Origin: Streptomyces sp. NBC_00287
GTDB taxonomy: Bacteria > Actinomycetota > Actinomycetes > Streptomycetales > Streptomycetaceae
DNA length: 64,000 nucleotides
Assembly: GCF_036173105.1 (NCBI RefSeq)
Contig: NZ_CP108053.1
Coordinates: forward strand, 7,750,001-7,814,000
Direction of reading: 5' to 3'
Shown: piece by piece, positions 1 through 8,437 of the stretch
Layout of the letters: each line of letters starts with the position of its first letter
How positions within the stretch are numbered: position 1 is the first letter of the stretch
Translations under genes and position numbers: made by a program
The notes under the pieces: generated by a model
Seen by the model: only the letters and a program-made list of their open reading frames with translations
Told to the model about the DNA's origin: nothing
The model's database searches: none

Positions 1-1
1 C

Positions 2-250
2 ACCGCGATGGTCGTCCACATCGCCCAGGTCCAGGAGGAGCTCGACCACCACTCCGACCTCACACTCGGTTACAACACCGTCTCCCTGACCGTGAACACG
101 CACAGCGTGGGCGGCGCGGTCACCGAGAAGGACTTCGAGCTGGCACGAAGGGTCGAGGAGCTGGCTCCGGGGCACGGCGCCAAGACTCCGGGCCACGGCG
201 CCAAGACTCCAGGGCACGGCGCCAAGGCTCCGGGTCACGGGGCCGAGTGA
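2..250 (+). CDS. 4a-hydroxytetrahydrobiopterin dehydratase (C-terminal part, truncated by window edge)
   Basis: Only the last ~82 residues lie in the window; the frame is open to the left edge. The visible part carries the pterin-4a-carbinolamine dehydratase pattern: E-x3-HHSD, then a Tyr, then a His in NTHSVGG, then TEKD. The enzyme dehydrates 4a-hydroxy-tetrahydropterin in the cytoplasm; in bacteria without aromatic amino-acid hydroxylases its role is less clear. After the fold ends (ELARRVEEL) the protein runs into four copies of a seven-residue repeat (A/T-PGHGAK/E, 164-247), which is not part of the family fold. Stop at 248-250. The next gene begins 7 bases later, so the two are probably co-transcribed. 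Confidence 0.85.
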   Translation, partial: TAMVVHIAQVQEELDHHSDLTLGYNTVSLTVNTHSVGGAVTEKDFELARRVEELAPGHGAKTPGHGAKTPGHGAKAPGHGAE

Positions 251-257
251 GGGGCGC

Positions 258-1001
258 GTGCTCGACTACGACAAGGAAGCCGACGCCTACGACTCCTCCC
301 GCGGCGGTGAACCCCGGGCCGCGGCGGCTGCCGATGCGGTCCTCGGCCTGATCCCGGACAGTGCCGTGAGCCTCCTCGACCTGGCCTGCGGCACCGGCAT
401 CGTCACCCGGCGGCTCATGGCGGCGCGGCCCGCGCTGCGGGTGACCGGCGCGGATCTGACGTACGGCATGGCCCGGATGGCCGCGGCCCGGCTGCCCGGT
501 GCGGTGGTGCTGGCGGACAGCCGGCGGCTGCCCTTCGCCGACGGGACCTTCGACGCGGTGACCAGTGTGTGGCTGTTGCATCTGCTGGACCGGGGCGATG
601 ATGTGGGCGCGGTCTTCGCCGAGTGCGCCCGGGTGCTGCGGCCCGGCGGGGTGTATGTGACCACCGTCGACAAGGCGGCCTCCCATGACGTCGGCAGCGA
701 CATCGATGCCGTGCTCCTACCGCGCCCGCGCCGCCCCGCCCCGGATGCGGCGGCCCGCGTCGAGGCCCGCGCCGCCGAGCACGGTCTGGACCTCGTCGGC
801 AGCGCGAGCTTCCCCGGCCTCGGTCAGGGCCGCAGCCCCCGTGGCACCGCGGCCGACCTGCGCCGCGGCTGGTTCACCCAGCTCCCGCCCGGCGGCCCGC
901 TCACCGAACGCTTCGCCACCGAGCTGGAAACCCTCCCGGACCAGGACCGGCGGCGACCCGACCCGGTGTTCAGCGTGCGGGCGTTCCGGAAGCCCGGGTG
1001 A
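258..1001 (+). CDS. class I SAM-dependent methyltransferase
   Basis: A 247-residue protein starting at GTG 258, 7 bases after the pterin dehydratase stop. It shows the Rossmann methyltransferase signature LLDLACGTGIVTRR (motif I, near residue 40), an acidic residue after strand 2 (TGADLT), a motif around LLHLLDRG and LRPGGVYV (post-motif III). This resembles the Methyltransf_11/25 type acting on small molecules; the substrate cannot be told. The C-terminal ~70 residues are Arg/Pro rich and less typical. Its 3' end overlaps the convergent gene at 970-1446 by 32 bases. Confidence 0.85.
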   Translation: MLDYDKEADAYDSSRGGEPRAAAAADAVLGLIPDSAVSLLDLACGTGIVTRRLMAARPALRVTGADLTYGMARMAAARLPGAVVLADSRRLPFADGTFDAVTSVWLLHLLDRGDDVGAVFAECARVLRPGGVYVTTVDKAASHDVGSDIDAVLLPRPRRPAPDAAARVEARAAEHGLDLVGSASFPGLGQGRSPRGTAADLRRGWFTQLPPGGPLTERFATELETLPDQDRRRPDPVFSVRAFRKPG

Positions 1002-1446
1002 ACTCCATGACCCAGTTGGTCAGCCAGGACTCGCCGCCGTCGAGGGAGAAGGCCTGCTCCCAGCGGGCCGTGGTGGCGGAGACGCCGGACCAGACGAACC
1101 GCACGCGCACGTCCTTGCCGTCGTGCGTGTCGTCGCCGTAGAACTCGCCGCGCTCGCCCTCGAAGCGGCCGAACACGGGCGGGAACAGCTTGCCGCTGCG
1201 GTTGGAGGACCAGTTGAGGGACCACAGCCCGGTCTCGTGGTCGAACAGCCGCAGGGTGAGCCCCTTCGCCCCGAGGTGCGGCATGTCGATCTCGTCGATG
1301 TTCGCGGCGCCGTCGAACAGGCTCCAGCAGCGCGAGGTGCTCGGGAACTCCTCCCAGTCGCTGTCCGGGTCGAGGAAGTCGGTACGGCGGCGGTGGTGGG
1401 CGTCCCAGTCGCCGTGGAAGAAGTCGAAGTCGTGGGCCGTGCTCAT
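970..1446 (-). CDS. small lipocalin-like protein of unknown function (DUF1579-like)
   Basis: A 158-residue protein read from ATG 1446. It starts HDFDFFHGDWDAHHRRR and contains FDGAANIDEI, GLWSLNWSSN and WTNWVMEF-type aromatic strands, a layout seen in small lipocalin or DUF1579-like beta-barrels. No signal peptide. The start is fixed by a 4-base ATGA overlap with the upstream gene (1443-1446), implying translational coupling and joint function. A longer upstream frame exists but would run through the upstream gene. Convergent overlap with the methyltransferase at its 3' end. Function unknown. Confidence 0.75.
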   Translation of the reverse strand: MSTAHDFDFFHGDWDAHHRRRTDFLDPDSDWEEFPSTSRCWSLFDGAANIDEIDMPHLGAKGLTLRLFDHETGLWSLNWSSNRSGKLFPPVFGRFEGERGEFYGDDTHDGKDVRVRFVWSGVSATTARWEQAFSLDGGESWLTNWVMEFTRASGTPAR

Positions 1447-1922
1447 GAGCGGTCTCCTGTGGTTCCTTCGGGCAGGGAATCGGCCAAGTAGGCCTCGATG
1501 TCGGGGGTTTCGGGCGCGAGTATGTGCCGTACCCAGGCGTCCCGTTCGTGCAGGATCGGCGGCAGCTCCCAGACGCAGCCGATCCAGGGCAGCTCCGGCG
1601 TGATGAAGTGCGCCGGGTCGCGGTCCGGGCAGCCGAGGACCGGCTGGCCCGCCGCCGCGCCCCGGAAGTGCAGCACGTTGTCCCACACCCAGCTGTAGGC
1701 GTTGAGATAGGCGCCGTCGTCGCCGCCCCGGTGCAGTACGACGAAGGTCGCCGGGGGTGTGCCGTCCGGCTCCGGCAGCAGCTTCGGCAGGATCGCGTAC
1801 GCCGCCTCCGCCACCTCCGGCGCGATGCCGTCCGGGTCGGCGGTGACGTGGTAGCGCTTGATCCGCCGTCCCGCCACCTCGATCGGCGGCGGCACGGTCA
1901 GCAGTTTCTCCGTGAAGGGCAT
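1443..1922 (-). CDS. conserved hypothetical protein, first gene of a two-gene unit
   Basis: A 159-residue soluble protein from ATG 1922 (a GTG at 1931 is an alternative giving three more residues). I do not recognise a catalytic motif. The sequence has many aromatic residues (YSWVWDN, PWIGCVWELPPILHERDAWVRHIL). It is divergent from the WYL regulator gene; the start lies ~20 bases from a perfect palindrome (1942-1968), so it and its downstream partner are the likely targets of that regulator. Confidence 0.75.
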   Translation of the reverse strand: MPFTEKLLTVPPPIEVAGRRIKRYHVTADPDGIAPEVAEAAYAILPKLLPEPDGTPPATFVVLHRGGDDGAYLNAYSWVWDNVLHFRGAAAGQPVLGCPDRDPAHFITPELPWIGCVWELPPILHERDAWVRHILAPETPDIEAYLADSLPEGTTGDRS

Positions 1923-1941
1923 GCGGTGCACGTTAGGACCG

Positions 1942-1968
1942 CTTCACTGACATCCTGTGTCAGTGAAG
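1942..1968. promoter_or_regulatory. palindromic operator overlapping the WYL regulator start
   Basis: Perfect 11-bp inverted repeat CTTCACTGACA - N5 - TGTCAGTGAAG in the divergent intergenic region. The inner TGACA-N5-TGTCA is the type of dyad I would expect for a YafY/WYL regulator. It covers both candidate GTG starts of the regulator (1957 and 1963), so binding would block both divergent genes. Confidence 0.75.
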
Positions 1969-2901
1969 TCCAGCCGACTCGTCTCGATCCTCCTGCTGCT
2001 CCAGACCCGCGGCCGGATGACCGCCGCCCAGCTCGCCGAGGAGCTGGAAGTCTCGGTGCGGACCGTCTACCGGGACGTGGAGGCGCTTGGCGCGGCCGGA
2101 GTCCCCCTGTACGGCGATGCCGGGCACGCCGGTGGCTACCGCCTCCTGGACGGCTACCGCACCCGGCTCACCGGACTGACCGCCGACGAGGCCGAGGCCC
2201 TCTTCCTCGCGGGCGTCCCCGGACCCGCCGCCGAACTGGGCCTCGGCTCGCTGCTGGCCGCCGCCGAGCTGAAGGTCCGGGCCGCCCTCCCCGTCCAGGC
2301 CGACCGGATCAGCGCCCGCTTCCACCTCGACGCCCCCGGCTGGTACACGGACGCGGAAGAGACCCCGTTCCTCCCGCAGGTCGCCGACGCCGTCTGGAAC
2401 AGCCGCGTCCTGCACATCCTGCACCGCCGCTGGCGCGAGCCCACCGATGTGGAGCGCCGCCTCGAGCCGTACGGACTCGTCCTCAAGGCGGGCCGCTGGT
2501 ATGTCGTGGCCGGACCGGGACCGCGTACCTTCCGGGTCGATCAGATACTCCAACTCGATGTCACAGAAGAGGAGTTCAGCCGCCCAGACGACTTCGACCT
2601 CGCCGCGTACTGGGCGGCGTACCAGCGTGACTTCCAGGACCGGCTGTACCGGAGCGAGGCGGTGGTACGGCTGGCGCCGGGGCGGACGCTTCCCAGAGCG
2701 AGCAACTTCCGTACAGAAGAGGGCGGTTGGACGAGGGTCACCGTCCCCATCGAGTCCGTCGACCACGCCCACGGGGAGTTCCTGCGCCTCGGTACGGATG
2801 TCGAGGTGCTCGAGCCCGCCGAACTGCGCGCGAAGATCGCCCGTACCGTCGCCGAACTGGCCGAGAAGTACGGCAACTTCACGGCCGACGGCGGCGACTG
2901 A
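1957..2901 (+). CDS. YafY-type transcriptional regulator with HTH and WYL domains
   Basis: A 314-residue regulator. Residues ~1-60 form a HTH_11/DeoR-like DNA-binding domain (MTAAQLAEELEVSVRTVYRDVEAL, followed by the GGYRLLDGYRT wing). The WYL domain spans roughly 135-215 (LHILHRRWREPTDVERRLEPYGLVLKAGRWYVVA), and the C-terminal WCX part ends with LAEKYGNF. WYL regulators sense small ligands and often control the divergent gene. Start is GTG 1957 or GTG 1963; both lie inside a palindrome, consistent with a leaderless or self-repressed transcript. The lyase gene follows after 41 bases. Confidence 0.88.
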   Translation: MSVKSSRLVSILLLLQTRGRMTAAQLAEELEVSVRTVYRDVEALGAAGVPLYGDAGHAGGYRLLDGYRTRLTGLTADEAEALFLAGVPGPAAELGLGSLLAAAELKVRAALPVQADRISARFHLDAPGWYTDAEETPFLPQVADAVWNSRVLHILHRRWREPTDVERRLEPYGLVLKAGRWYVVAGPGPRTFRVDQILQLDVTEEEFSRPDDFDLAAYWAAYQRDFQDRLYRSEAVVRLAPGRTLPRASNFRTEEGGWTRVTVPIESVDHAHGEFLRLGTDVEVLEPAELRAKIARTVAELAEKYGNFTADGGD

Positions 2902-2942
2902 AGGGGAACGGAACCCGTCCGTCCTCCCAGGAGGTACGTCTC

Positions 2943-4817
2943 GTGCAGCACCCGCACAAGCACCGCAGACGCAGGGTCGTCCTGTCCGCACTCGGCGCCA
3001 CCGCGGCCCTGTTCGCCGCCGGGCTGACCGCGCTCACCGGCGCGGACGCCGCCGAGGCCGCCACCGCACGCCAGGTCGAGGCCCTCGACCGGGGTGTGGT
3101 GAGCGTGTACACCGGCAGCGGCAACCTGGTCAGCTGGCGCTGGCTCGGCACCGACCCCGACAGCGTCTCCTTCAACCTCTACCGCGCCGGTACCAAGGTC
3201 AACGCGACCCCGATCACCGGCTCCACCAACTACTTCCACTCCGGCGCCCCTTCGCACGCCGACTACACGGTCCGCGCGATCGTGAACGGCGTGGAGCAGG
3301 GCGACTCCGTCCACGCGATCCAGTTCCGCACCGGATACAAGGACGTCCCGATCAGCCCGCCGGCCGGGGGCACGACACCCGACGGGGTGGCGTACACCTA
3401 CGAGGCCAATGACGCCTCCGTCGGCGACCTCGACGGCGACGGCGCCCTCGATCTGGTCCTGAAGTGGCAGCCCACCAACGCCAAGGACAACTCCCAGTCC
3501 GGCTACACCGGCAACACGATCGTCGACGGCATCAAGCTCGACGGCACCCGGCTGTGGCGGATCGACCTGGGCCGCAACATCCGCTCCGGCGCCCACTACA
3601 CGCAGTTCCAGGTCTACGACTACGACGGCGACCGCAAGGCCGAGGTCGCCATGAAGACCGCCGACGGCACGGTCGACGGGGCGGGTACGGTGATCGGCAG
3701 CTCCTCGGCCGACTACCGCAACTCCAGCGGGTACGTCCTGTCCGGGCCCGAGTATCTGACCATGTTCAACGGGCAGACGGGACGGGCGATGCAGTCCGTC
3801 GACTACGTCCCGGCACGCGGCACGGTCTCCTCGTGGGGCGACTCCTACGGCAACCGGGTCGACCGCTTCCTCGCGGGTACGGCGTACCTGGACGGCTCCC
3901 GTCCCTCCCTGATCATGGCCCGCGGCTACTACACCCGTACGGTCATCGCGGCCTGGGACTGGCGGGGCGGCTCCTTCACCCGTCGCTGGACCTTCGACAC
4001 CAACTCCTCCACCAACTCCGGCAAGGGGTACGACGGTCAGGGCTCCCACAGCCTGTCGGTGGGGGACGTCGACAACGACGGCAGGGACGAGATCGTCTAC
4101 GGCTCGATGGCGGTGGACGACAACGGCAACGGCCTGTGGACCGCGAAGACGGGACACGGTGACGCTCAGCACCTGGGCGATCTGGACCCGTCGACCTCAG
4201 GTCTGGAGTACTTCAAGGTCTCCGAGTCGACGTCCCAGCCCGCCGAGGTGTACCTCAACCCCGCGAGCGGCGCGATCCGTTGGAGGCTCGCCGCCTGCTG
4301 CGACAACGGGCGGGGAGTGGCCGGGGACATCTACGCCGGGAACGACGGCGCGGAGGTCTGGTCGGCCTCCGACACGAGCATCCGGGACGAGGCCGGTGCC
4401 ACCAAGGGCCGTGAGCCGTCCTCCGTCAACTTCCTGTCCTGGTGGGACGGGGACACGGTCCGTGAACTCCTCGACGGCACCAGGATCGACAAGTACGGCA
4501 CCTCGTCGGACACCCGGCTGCTGACCGGCGCCTCGGTCCACTCCAACAACGGCACCAAGGCGACCCCGTCCCTGTCCGGCGACATCCTCGGCGACTGGCG
4601 CGAGGAGGTCATCTGGCCGACCAGCGGCAACACGGCCCTGCGGATCTACTCGACGCCGCATGAGACGAGCACCAGGATCACGACCCTGCTGCACGACACG
4701 ATGTACCGCACGGGGCTCGCGTGGCAGAACACGGCCTACAACCAGCCGCCGCACCCGAGCTTCTTCCTCGGCAACGGCATGGCGACGGCGCCCCGGCCGG
4801 TGGTGTACGCGCCCTGA
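2943..4817 (+). CDS. secreted rhamnogalacturonan lyase, polysaccharide lyase family 11
   Basis: A 624-residue exported enzyme from GTG 2943, with an AGGAGG site at 2929-2934. The basic N-terminus and hydrophobic segment followed by ADAAEA-A is a signal peptide. The body matches PL11 (YesW/YesX type), which beta-eliminates the rhamnogalacturonan-I backbone of pectin outside the cell. It carries calcium-binding propeller loops DLDGDGALDL, DYDGDRKAEVAMKTADGT and DVDNDGRDEIVYG, and a conserved C-terminal GDWREEVIW with LHDTMYRTGLAWQNTAYNQPPH. No cellulose-binding module. The frame is open upstream, but the RBS and signal peptide fix the start. It follows the WYL regulator by 41 bases; regulation by it is possible but not shown. 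Confidence 0.93.
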   Translation: MQHPHKHRRRRVVLSALGATAALFAAGLTALTGADAAEAATARQVEALDRGVVSVYTGSGNLVSWRWLGTDPDSVSFNLYRAGTKVNATPITGSTNYFHSGAPSHADYTVRAIVNGVEQGDSVHAIQFRTGYKDVPISPPAGGTTPDGVAYTYEANDASVGDLDGDGALDLVLKWQPTNAKDNSQSGYTGNTIVDGIKLDGTRLWRIDLGRNIRSGAHYTQFQVYDYDGDRKAEVAMKTADGTVDGAGTVIGSSSADYRNSSGYVLSGPEYLTMFNGQTGRAMQSVDYVPARGTVSSWGDSYGNRVDRFLAGTAYLDGSRPSLIMARGYYTRTVIAAWDWRGGSFTRRWTFDTNSSTNSGKGYDGQGSHSLSVGDVDNDGRDEIVYGSMAVDDNGNGLWTAKTGHGDAQHLGDLDPSTSGLEYFKVSESTSQPAEVYLNPASGAIRWRLAACCDNGRGVAGDIYAGNDGAEVWSASDTSIRDEAGATKGREPSSVNFLSWWDGDTVRELLDGTRIDKYGTSSDTRLLTGASVHSNNGTKATPSLSGDILGDWREEVIWPTSGNTALRIYSTPHETSTRITTLLHDTMYRTGLAWQNTAYNQPPHPSFFLGNGMATAPRPVVYAP

Positions 4818-4848
4818 GCACATTTTTATCACAAGGGCTCCACATTTC

Positions 4849-5562
4849 ATGACTCCCCAGGGAAGATTCGCTTCTAAGCACCACTTCCCTGGGGGGATCA
4901 CGAGTCAGCAGTTCACGCCGCCGCCCATGCCCGGATACGGGCCGCCGATGGCGCCCCCGCCGCCGAAGGGACCCCGCACGGCCCTGATCGCGACGGCCGC
5001 CGCCGTGGTCGCCGCGGTGCTCGCCGCCGCCATCACGGCCGGGGTCACCGGCGGCGACAGCGAGGAGGCCAAGCCCGCGCCCACGGTCACCGTCACCGAG
5101 ACGGCCCCGGCGGCCGATGAAGAGGCCGAGGCGGACACCGGATCCGAGCCCGCCGCCGAGGAGGCCGGCAGCGGCGACGCCTACAGCCTGACCGACACGG
5201 TGGCCTACGAGAACGACGTCGAGGTCAGCCTCTCCGGCTTCGGCCGCGGGGTGTCGAGCGAGTACGCGGCGCCCGAGAACACGCCGTACGTGAAGTTCAC
5301 CATCAAGGTGGTCAACAACTCCGACGCGACCGTCGACGCCAACGAGATGACCGTCAACTGCGCCTACGGCGACGAGGGCAAGGAGGGCGAGGCCATCTAC
5401 GACGACGGCCTCGACGGCCTCCCCGACACCCGCATCCTGGCCGGCCGCTCCCTCTCCGTGCCCTGGGCCTGCGAGCTGCCGAAGAAGGAGACCTTCCTCC
5501 AGGTCGAGGTCGCGCCCGACTGGGAGTCGGAGGAGTCCGTCTTCGCCGGCGATGTGAAGTGA
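4849..5562 (+). CDS. membrane-anchored DUF4352-like protein
   Basis: A 237-residue protein in this frame, with a Pro-rich cytoplasmic start (PPPMPGYGPPMAPPPPKG), one transmembrane segment (ALIATAAAVVAAVLAAAITAGV), an acidic Thr/Glu-rich linker, and a C-terminal domain (~130-237) with the DUF4352/immunoprotective-type pattern YVKFTIKVVNNSDATVDANEM. Such proteins sit on the outer face of the membrane; function unknown. The start is uncertain: ATG 4849 gives an atypical leader, whereas GGGGGG at 4891-4896 precedes an ACG codon at 4900 followed by SQQFTPPP, which looks like the natural N-terminus. An 11-bp inverted repeat lies in between. Confidence 0.72.
   Translation: MTPQGRFASKHHFPGGITSQQFTPPPMPGYGPPMAPPPPKGPRTALIATAAAVVAAVLAAAITAGVTGGDSEEAKPAPTVTVTETAPAADEEAEADTGSEPAAEEAGSGDAYSLTDTVAYENDVEVSLSGFGRGVSSEYAAPENTPYVKFTIKVVNNSDATVDANEMTVNCAYGDEGKEGEAIYDDGLDGLPDTRILAGRSLSVPWACELPKKETFLQVEVAPDWESEESVFAGDVK
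4855..4894 (+). promoter_or_regulatory. hairpin at the 5' end of the DUF4352-like gene
   Basis: Inverted repeat CCCCAGGGAAG (4855-4865) and CTTCCCTGGGG (4884-4894) with an 18-base loop. It places the G-rich ribosome-binding stretch in the stem, so it could modulate initiation at the possible ACG start at 4900. Confidence 0.5.
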
Positions 5563-5605
5563 CGAAGAGGTGCGCGCGCCGACCATGGCACGCGCCCCTC
5601 GGGGT

Positions 5606-8266
5606 TCAGCTCACCGTGCAGTTCTGCTCACCGACCTTGAAGGCGGTCGGTTTGCCGTTCGTGCCAGTCCAGTTGCCGGTGAAGCCGAAGCTCACCGACG
5701 AACCGGCCGCCACATTGGCGTTCCAGCCCACGTTCTTGGCCGTGACCGAGGAACCCGACTGCGTGTGCTCGGCGTTCCAGATCTGTGAGATCGTCTGGCT
5801 GTTGGGGAAGGACCAGTTGAGGGCCCAGCCGGACCAGGCGCTCGTCCCGGTGTTGGTCAGCTGTACATCCGCCTGGAAACCGCCCTGCCACTGATTGGTG
5901 ATCTTGTACGTCACCGCGCAGGCGCCCGTCGGAGTCGGGTCGGGTCCGGGATCCGTACCGCCGCCGCTGTCGGAGGAGTCGCCGTAGATGATCCCCCGGC
6001 CGTTGGTCGCGATGTAGACACGGCCGTAGACCCGAGGGTCACCGGTGATCGCCGCCCCGGTCCAACCCCACTGGTGGGCATCGTCGTTGATCCGGGTCCA
6101 GGTCGCGCCCTGGTCGGTGGAGCGGAAGATGCCGCGCACGCCGCCGATCTTCGCGCTGGTGTAGAGCGTCTGGTACGAGGCTCCCGTGGCCGCCTTGCCG
6201 AAGCCGATGGTGTCGGCCTGCTCGACGTTCGTCAGCTTGGTGAAGCTCGTGCCGCCGTTCGTCGAGTGCCACAGCCCGTACGCGCCGTCGCTCGCGCCGC
6301 CCGCCAGCCACACATCGCCCTTGGCGCCGGGCAGCGCCTTGAAGCGGACGCTGTCGCCGCTCGGCAGTCCGGTGGCGGCGGAGGCGGTGAAGGTGGCGCC
6401 GCCGTCCGTACTGACGTAGAACTTCCCGGACTTGAAGCCGTAGAAGACCTTCGGGTCGACGCGGTCGGACTCCACGATCGCGCCCGCCGGGATCCCGGAC
6501 GAGGCCGACCAGGAGGTGCCGAAGCCGGTCGCGTAGTGCACGCCCGCGCCCTGCGGGCTCCAGACGAACCCGCTGCCGTCGGCCGCCGCCGCGACCGTGC
6601 CGCCGCCGCTGACGCCCGAAGGGTCGGTGCCCGCGAACCAGTTGGAGCCGTTGTCGGTGGAGAACGCGATGTGCGGGCCCGAGTCCAGGTTGCCGACCCG
6701 CACGACCGTGTTGGGGTTGGACTCCGCGAAGTCCAGACTGGTCGTCGAGGTGAAGTTCGGCTGGGTGTACATCATCGCCGGCACCTTGGTCAGATCCGTG
6801 TGCCGGAAGCCGCCGATGTCACCGAGGGCGCTCAGCAGCGGGGCGCCCGACGGGGGAGCGGCCAGGTCGTTGACCGCCGTCTCCTCCAGGCCCTGCACCA
6901 TCGGCTTGATGGTGAAGGTGGATCCGCCGTCCCAGTTCGTGAGGTTCTCGGTGCCGTAGATCGTCGCGCCCGTGCCGTACATCATGCGATTGGAGTTGAA
7001 GGGGTCGATCTCCAACGCCTCGGTCATCCAGCCGAGTTTGGGTGTCTGCTCCGGCGGCGCCGGATTCGCGTTCCAGGTCAGCCAGGGCGAGGACGAGACG
7101 TCCATGGTGTAGCGGTTGGAGCGGTCGGGATACGACGTGTAGTCCCAGGCCTTCGTCCAGGTGGCGCCGCTGTCGGTGGAGCGGAAGATCTGGGTGTCCG
7201 GCCACCAGGAGCTGTACGCGGTCGCCATGACCGTGCCGGGATCCTGCCGGTCGACGGTGAGGCCGCTGAAGCCGTAGTAGGTGTCGGCCTCCGCCACCGG
7301 GCTGATGTTCGTCCAGGTGCCCGTCGCCGTCGCGTACCGCCACAACTGGCCCTTGCCGCCGTCGTAGGGGCCGCCCTTGTCGCTGTACGACAGATAGAGG
7401 TAGCCGTTCTCCGCGTCCAGGACGCCCTTGTGGGCGAGATACCCGGTCGGCTGCCCGGCGACGCGCGACCAGGTCGCGCCCCCGTCCGTCGAGCGGTACA
7501 CCGCGTTGTCCTTGTCGGCGACCCCGACGTAGATCGTCTGCGTAGCGTTGCCCGAGGTGCCCGTGGACTCGTCGAAGGTGACCCAGACGATGCCCTGGTT
7601 GTCGGAGGCATAGCCGCTGGTGTCGCTCGGATCCTGGGCGTAATTGCCGACGTTGGGGAAGTTAGTCACCTGCGACCAGCTCGCGCCGGAGTCGGTCGAC
7701 CGCCACAGACCCTTGCCGCTCGGCGCGCCCAGATAGAGCACGCTGTTCTTGTTCGGATCGATCGCGAGGCGCTCACCCATACCCCGGCCCGGCATGTTCC
7801 CGCCCAGCTTGAACGGCAGGTCCGCCTTCTGCCAGCTCGCGCCCCGGTCCGAGGAACGCAGCACGGCTCCATTGCCCGGGTCCCAGCTGTTGGTGTACGT
7901 CCCGACAGCCGCGTACACCTTGTTGGGGTCGACCGAGTCGGAGGCGAGGCTGACGACGCCGGTGTGACCCCAGTTGTCCCAGCCGACCGAGTCCAGCAGC
8001 GGTGTCCAGGTCTTCGACGAGTCCACCCAGCGGTAGGCGCCGCCGATGTCGGTGCGGGCGTAGGCGAGGTTCTTCTCGGTGCGGTTGAACACGATGCCGG
8101 GGACGAATCCGCCGCCGTCGATACGGGCGTTCTTCCAGGTGTAGGTGTCGGCCGTGATCGACACGGACTTCTCGGCGGGCTCGGTGGCGGCCAGCGCGGG
8201 GGAGGCGCCCGAGAGCAGCCCTGCCGCGAGCGCCAGGACGGCCGTGAGGATGCGGGTTCTTCGCAC
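5606..8266 (-). CDS. secreted xyloglucanase, GH74 with C-terminal CBM2
   Basis: An 886-residue exported enzyme. Signal peptide at ~1-27 (TAVLALAAGLLSGASPALA-A). The GH74 double seven-bladed propeller spans ~35-760, with many STDSGATW / SSDRGASW Asp-box-like repeats. The motifs RTDIGGAYRW (Asp near 73) and ALGDIGGFRH hold the two Asp that act as general acid and base in this family. A Gly/Pro linker leads to a CBM2 (last ~100 residues, CAVTYKITNQWQGGF...). It cleaves xyloglucan outside the cell. Start GTG 8266 is chosen because GGAAAGGA lies just upstream and a palindromic operator lies at 8293-8304; an in-frame ATG at 8308 would put that operator inside the gene. Confidence 0.93.
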   Translation of the reverse strand: MRRTRILTAVLALAAGLLSGASPALAATEPAEKSVSITADTYTWKNARIDGGGFVPGIVFNRTEKNLAYARTDIGGAYRWVDSSKTWTPLLDSVGWDNWGHTGVVSLASDSVDPNKVYAAVGTYTNSWDPGNGAVLRSSDRGASWQKADLPFKLGGNMPGRGMGERLAIDPNKNSVLYLGAPSGKGLWRSTDSGASWSQVTNFPNVGNYAQDPSDTSGYASDNQGIVWVTFDESTGTSGNATQTIYVGVADKDNAVYRSTDGGATWSRVAGQPTGYLAHKGVLDAENGYLYLSYSDKGGPYDGGKGQLWRYATATGTWTNISPVAEADTYYGFSGLTVDRQDPGTVMATAYSSWWPDTQIFRSTDSGATWTKAWDYTSYPDRSNRYTMDVSSSPWLTWNANPAPPEQTPKLGWMTEALEIDPFNSNRMMYGTGATIYGTENLTNWDGGSTFTIKPMVQGLEETAVNDLAAPPSGAPLLSALGDIGGFRHTDLTKVPAMMYTQPNFTSTTSLDFAESNPNTVVRVGNLDSGPHIAFSTDNGSNWFAGTDPSGVSGGGTVAAAADGSGFVWSPQGAGVHYATGFGTSWSASSGIPAGAIVESDRVDPKVFYGFKSGKFYVSTDGGATFTASAATGLPSGDSVRFKALPGAKGDVWLAGGASDGAYGLWHSTNGGTSFTKLTNVEQADTIGFGKAATGASYQTLYTSAKIGGVRGIFRSTDQGATWTRINDDAHQWGWTGAAITGDPRVYGRVYIATNGRGIIYGDSSDSGGGTDPGPDPTPTGACAVTYKITNQWQGGFQADVQLTNTGTSAWSGWALNWSFPNSQTISQIWNAEHTQSGSSVTAKNVGWNANVAAGSSVSFGFTGNWTGTNGKPTAFKVGEQNCTVS

Positions 8267-8292
8267 GGGGAGTCCTTTCCGGTGTGGGGATG

Positions 8293-8304
8293 GAAAGCGC
8301 TTTC
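8293..8304. promoter_or_regulatory. LacI-type palindromic operator upstream of the GH74 gene
   Basis: Perfect 12-bp palindrome GAAAGCGCTTTC with a central CG, typical of LacI/GalR-family operators and unlike the CebR boxes of the neighbouring cellulases. It lies 27 bases before the chosen GTG start. The cognate repressor is not in the window. Confidence 0.65.
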
Positions 8305-8437
8305 TCATTCGAGCGAGATGTGCCGGGCGGCCCCCCGTGCGGGAGGGGACCGCCCGGCCGTCCGGCCTCGCCGTCAGGTGACGAGACCTGGTACCCGGAG
8401 CTCTTCGGGCGCCGTGGAGCGCCTGGCGGGGGCTGGG

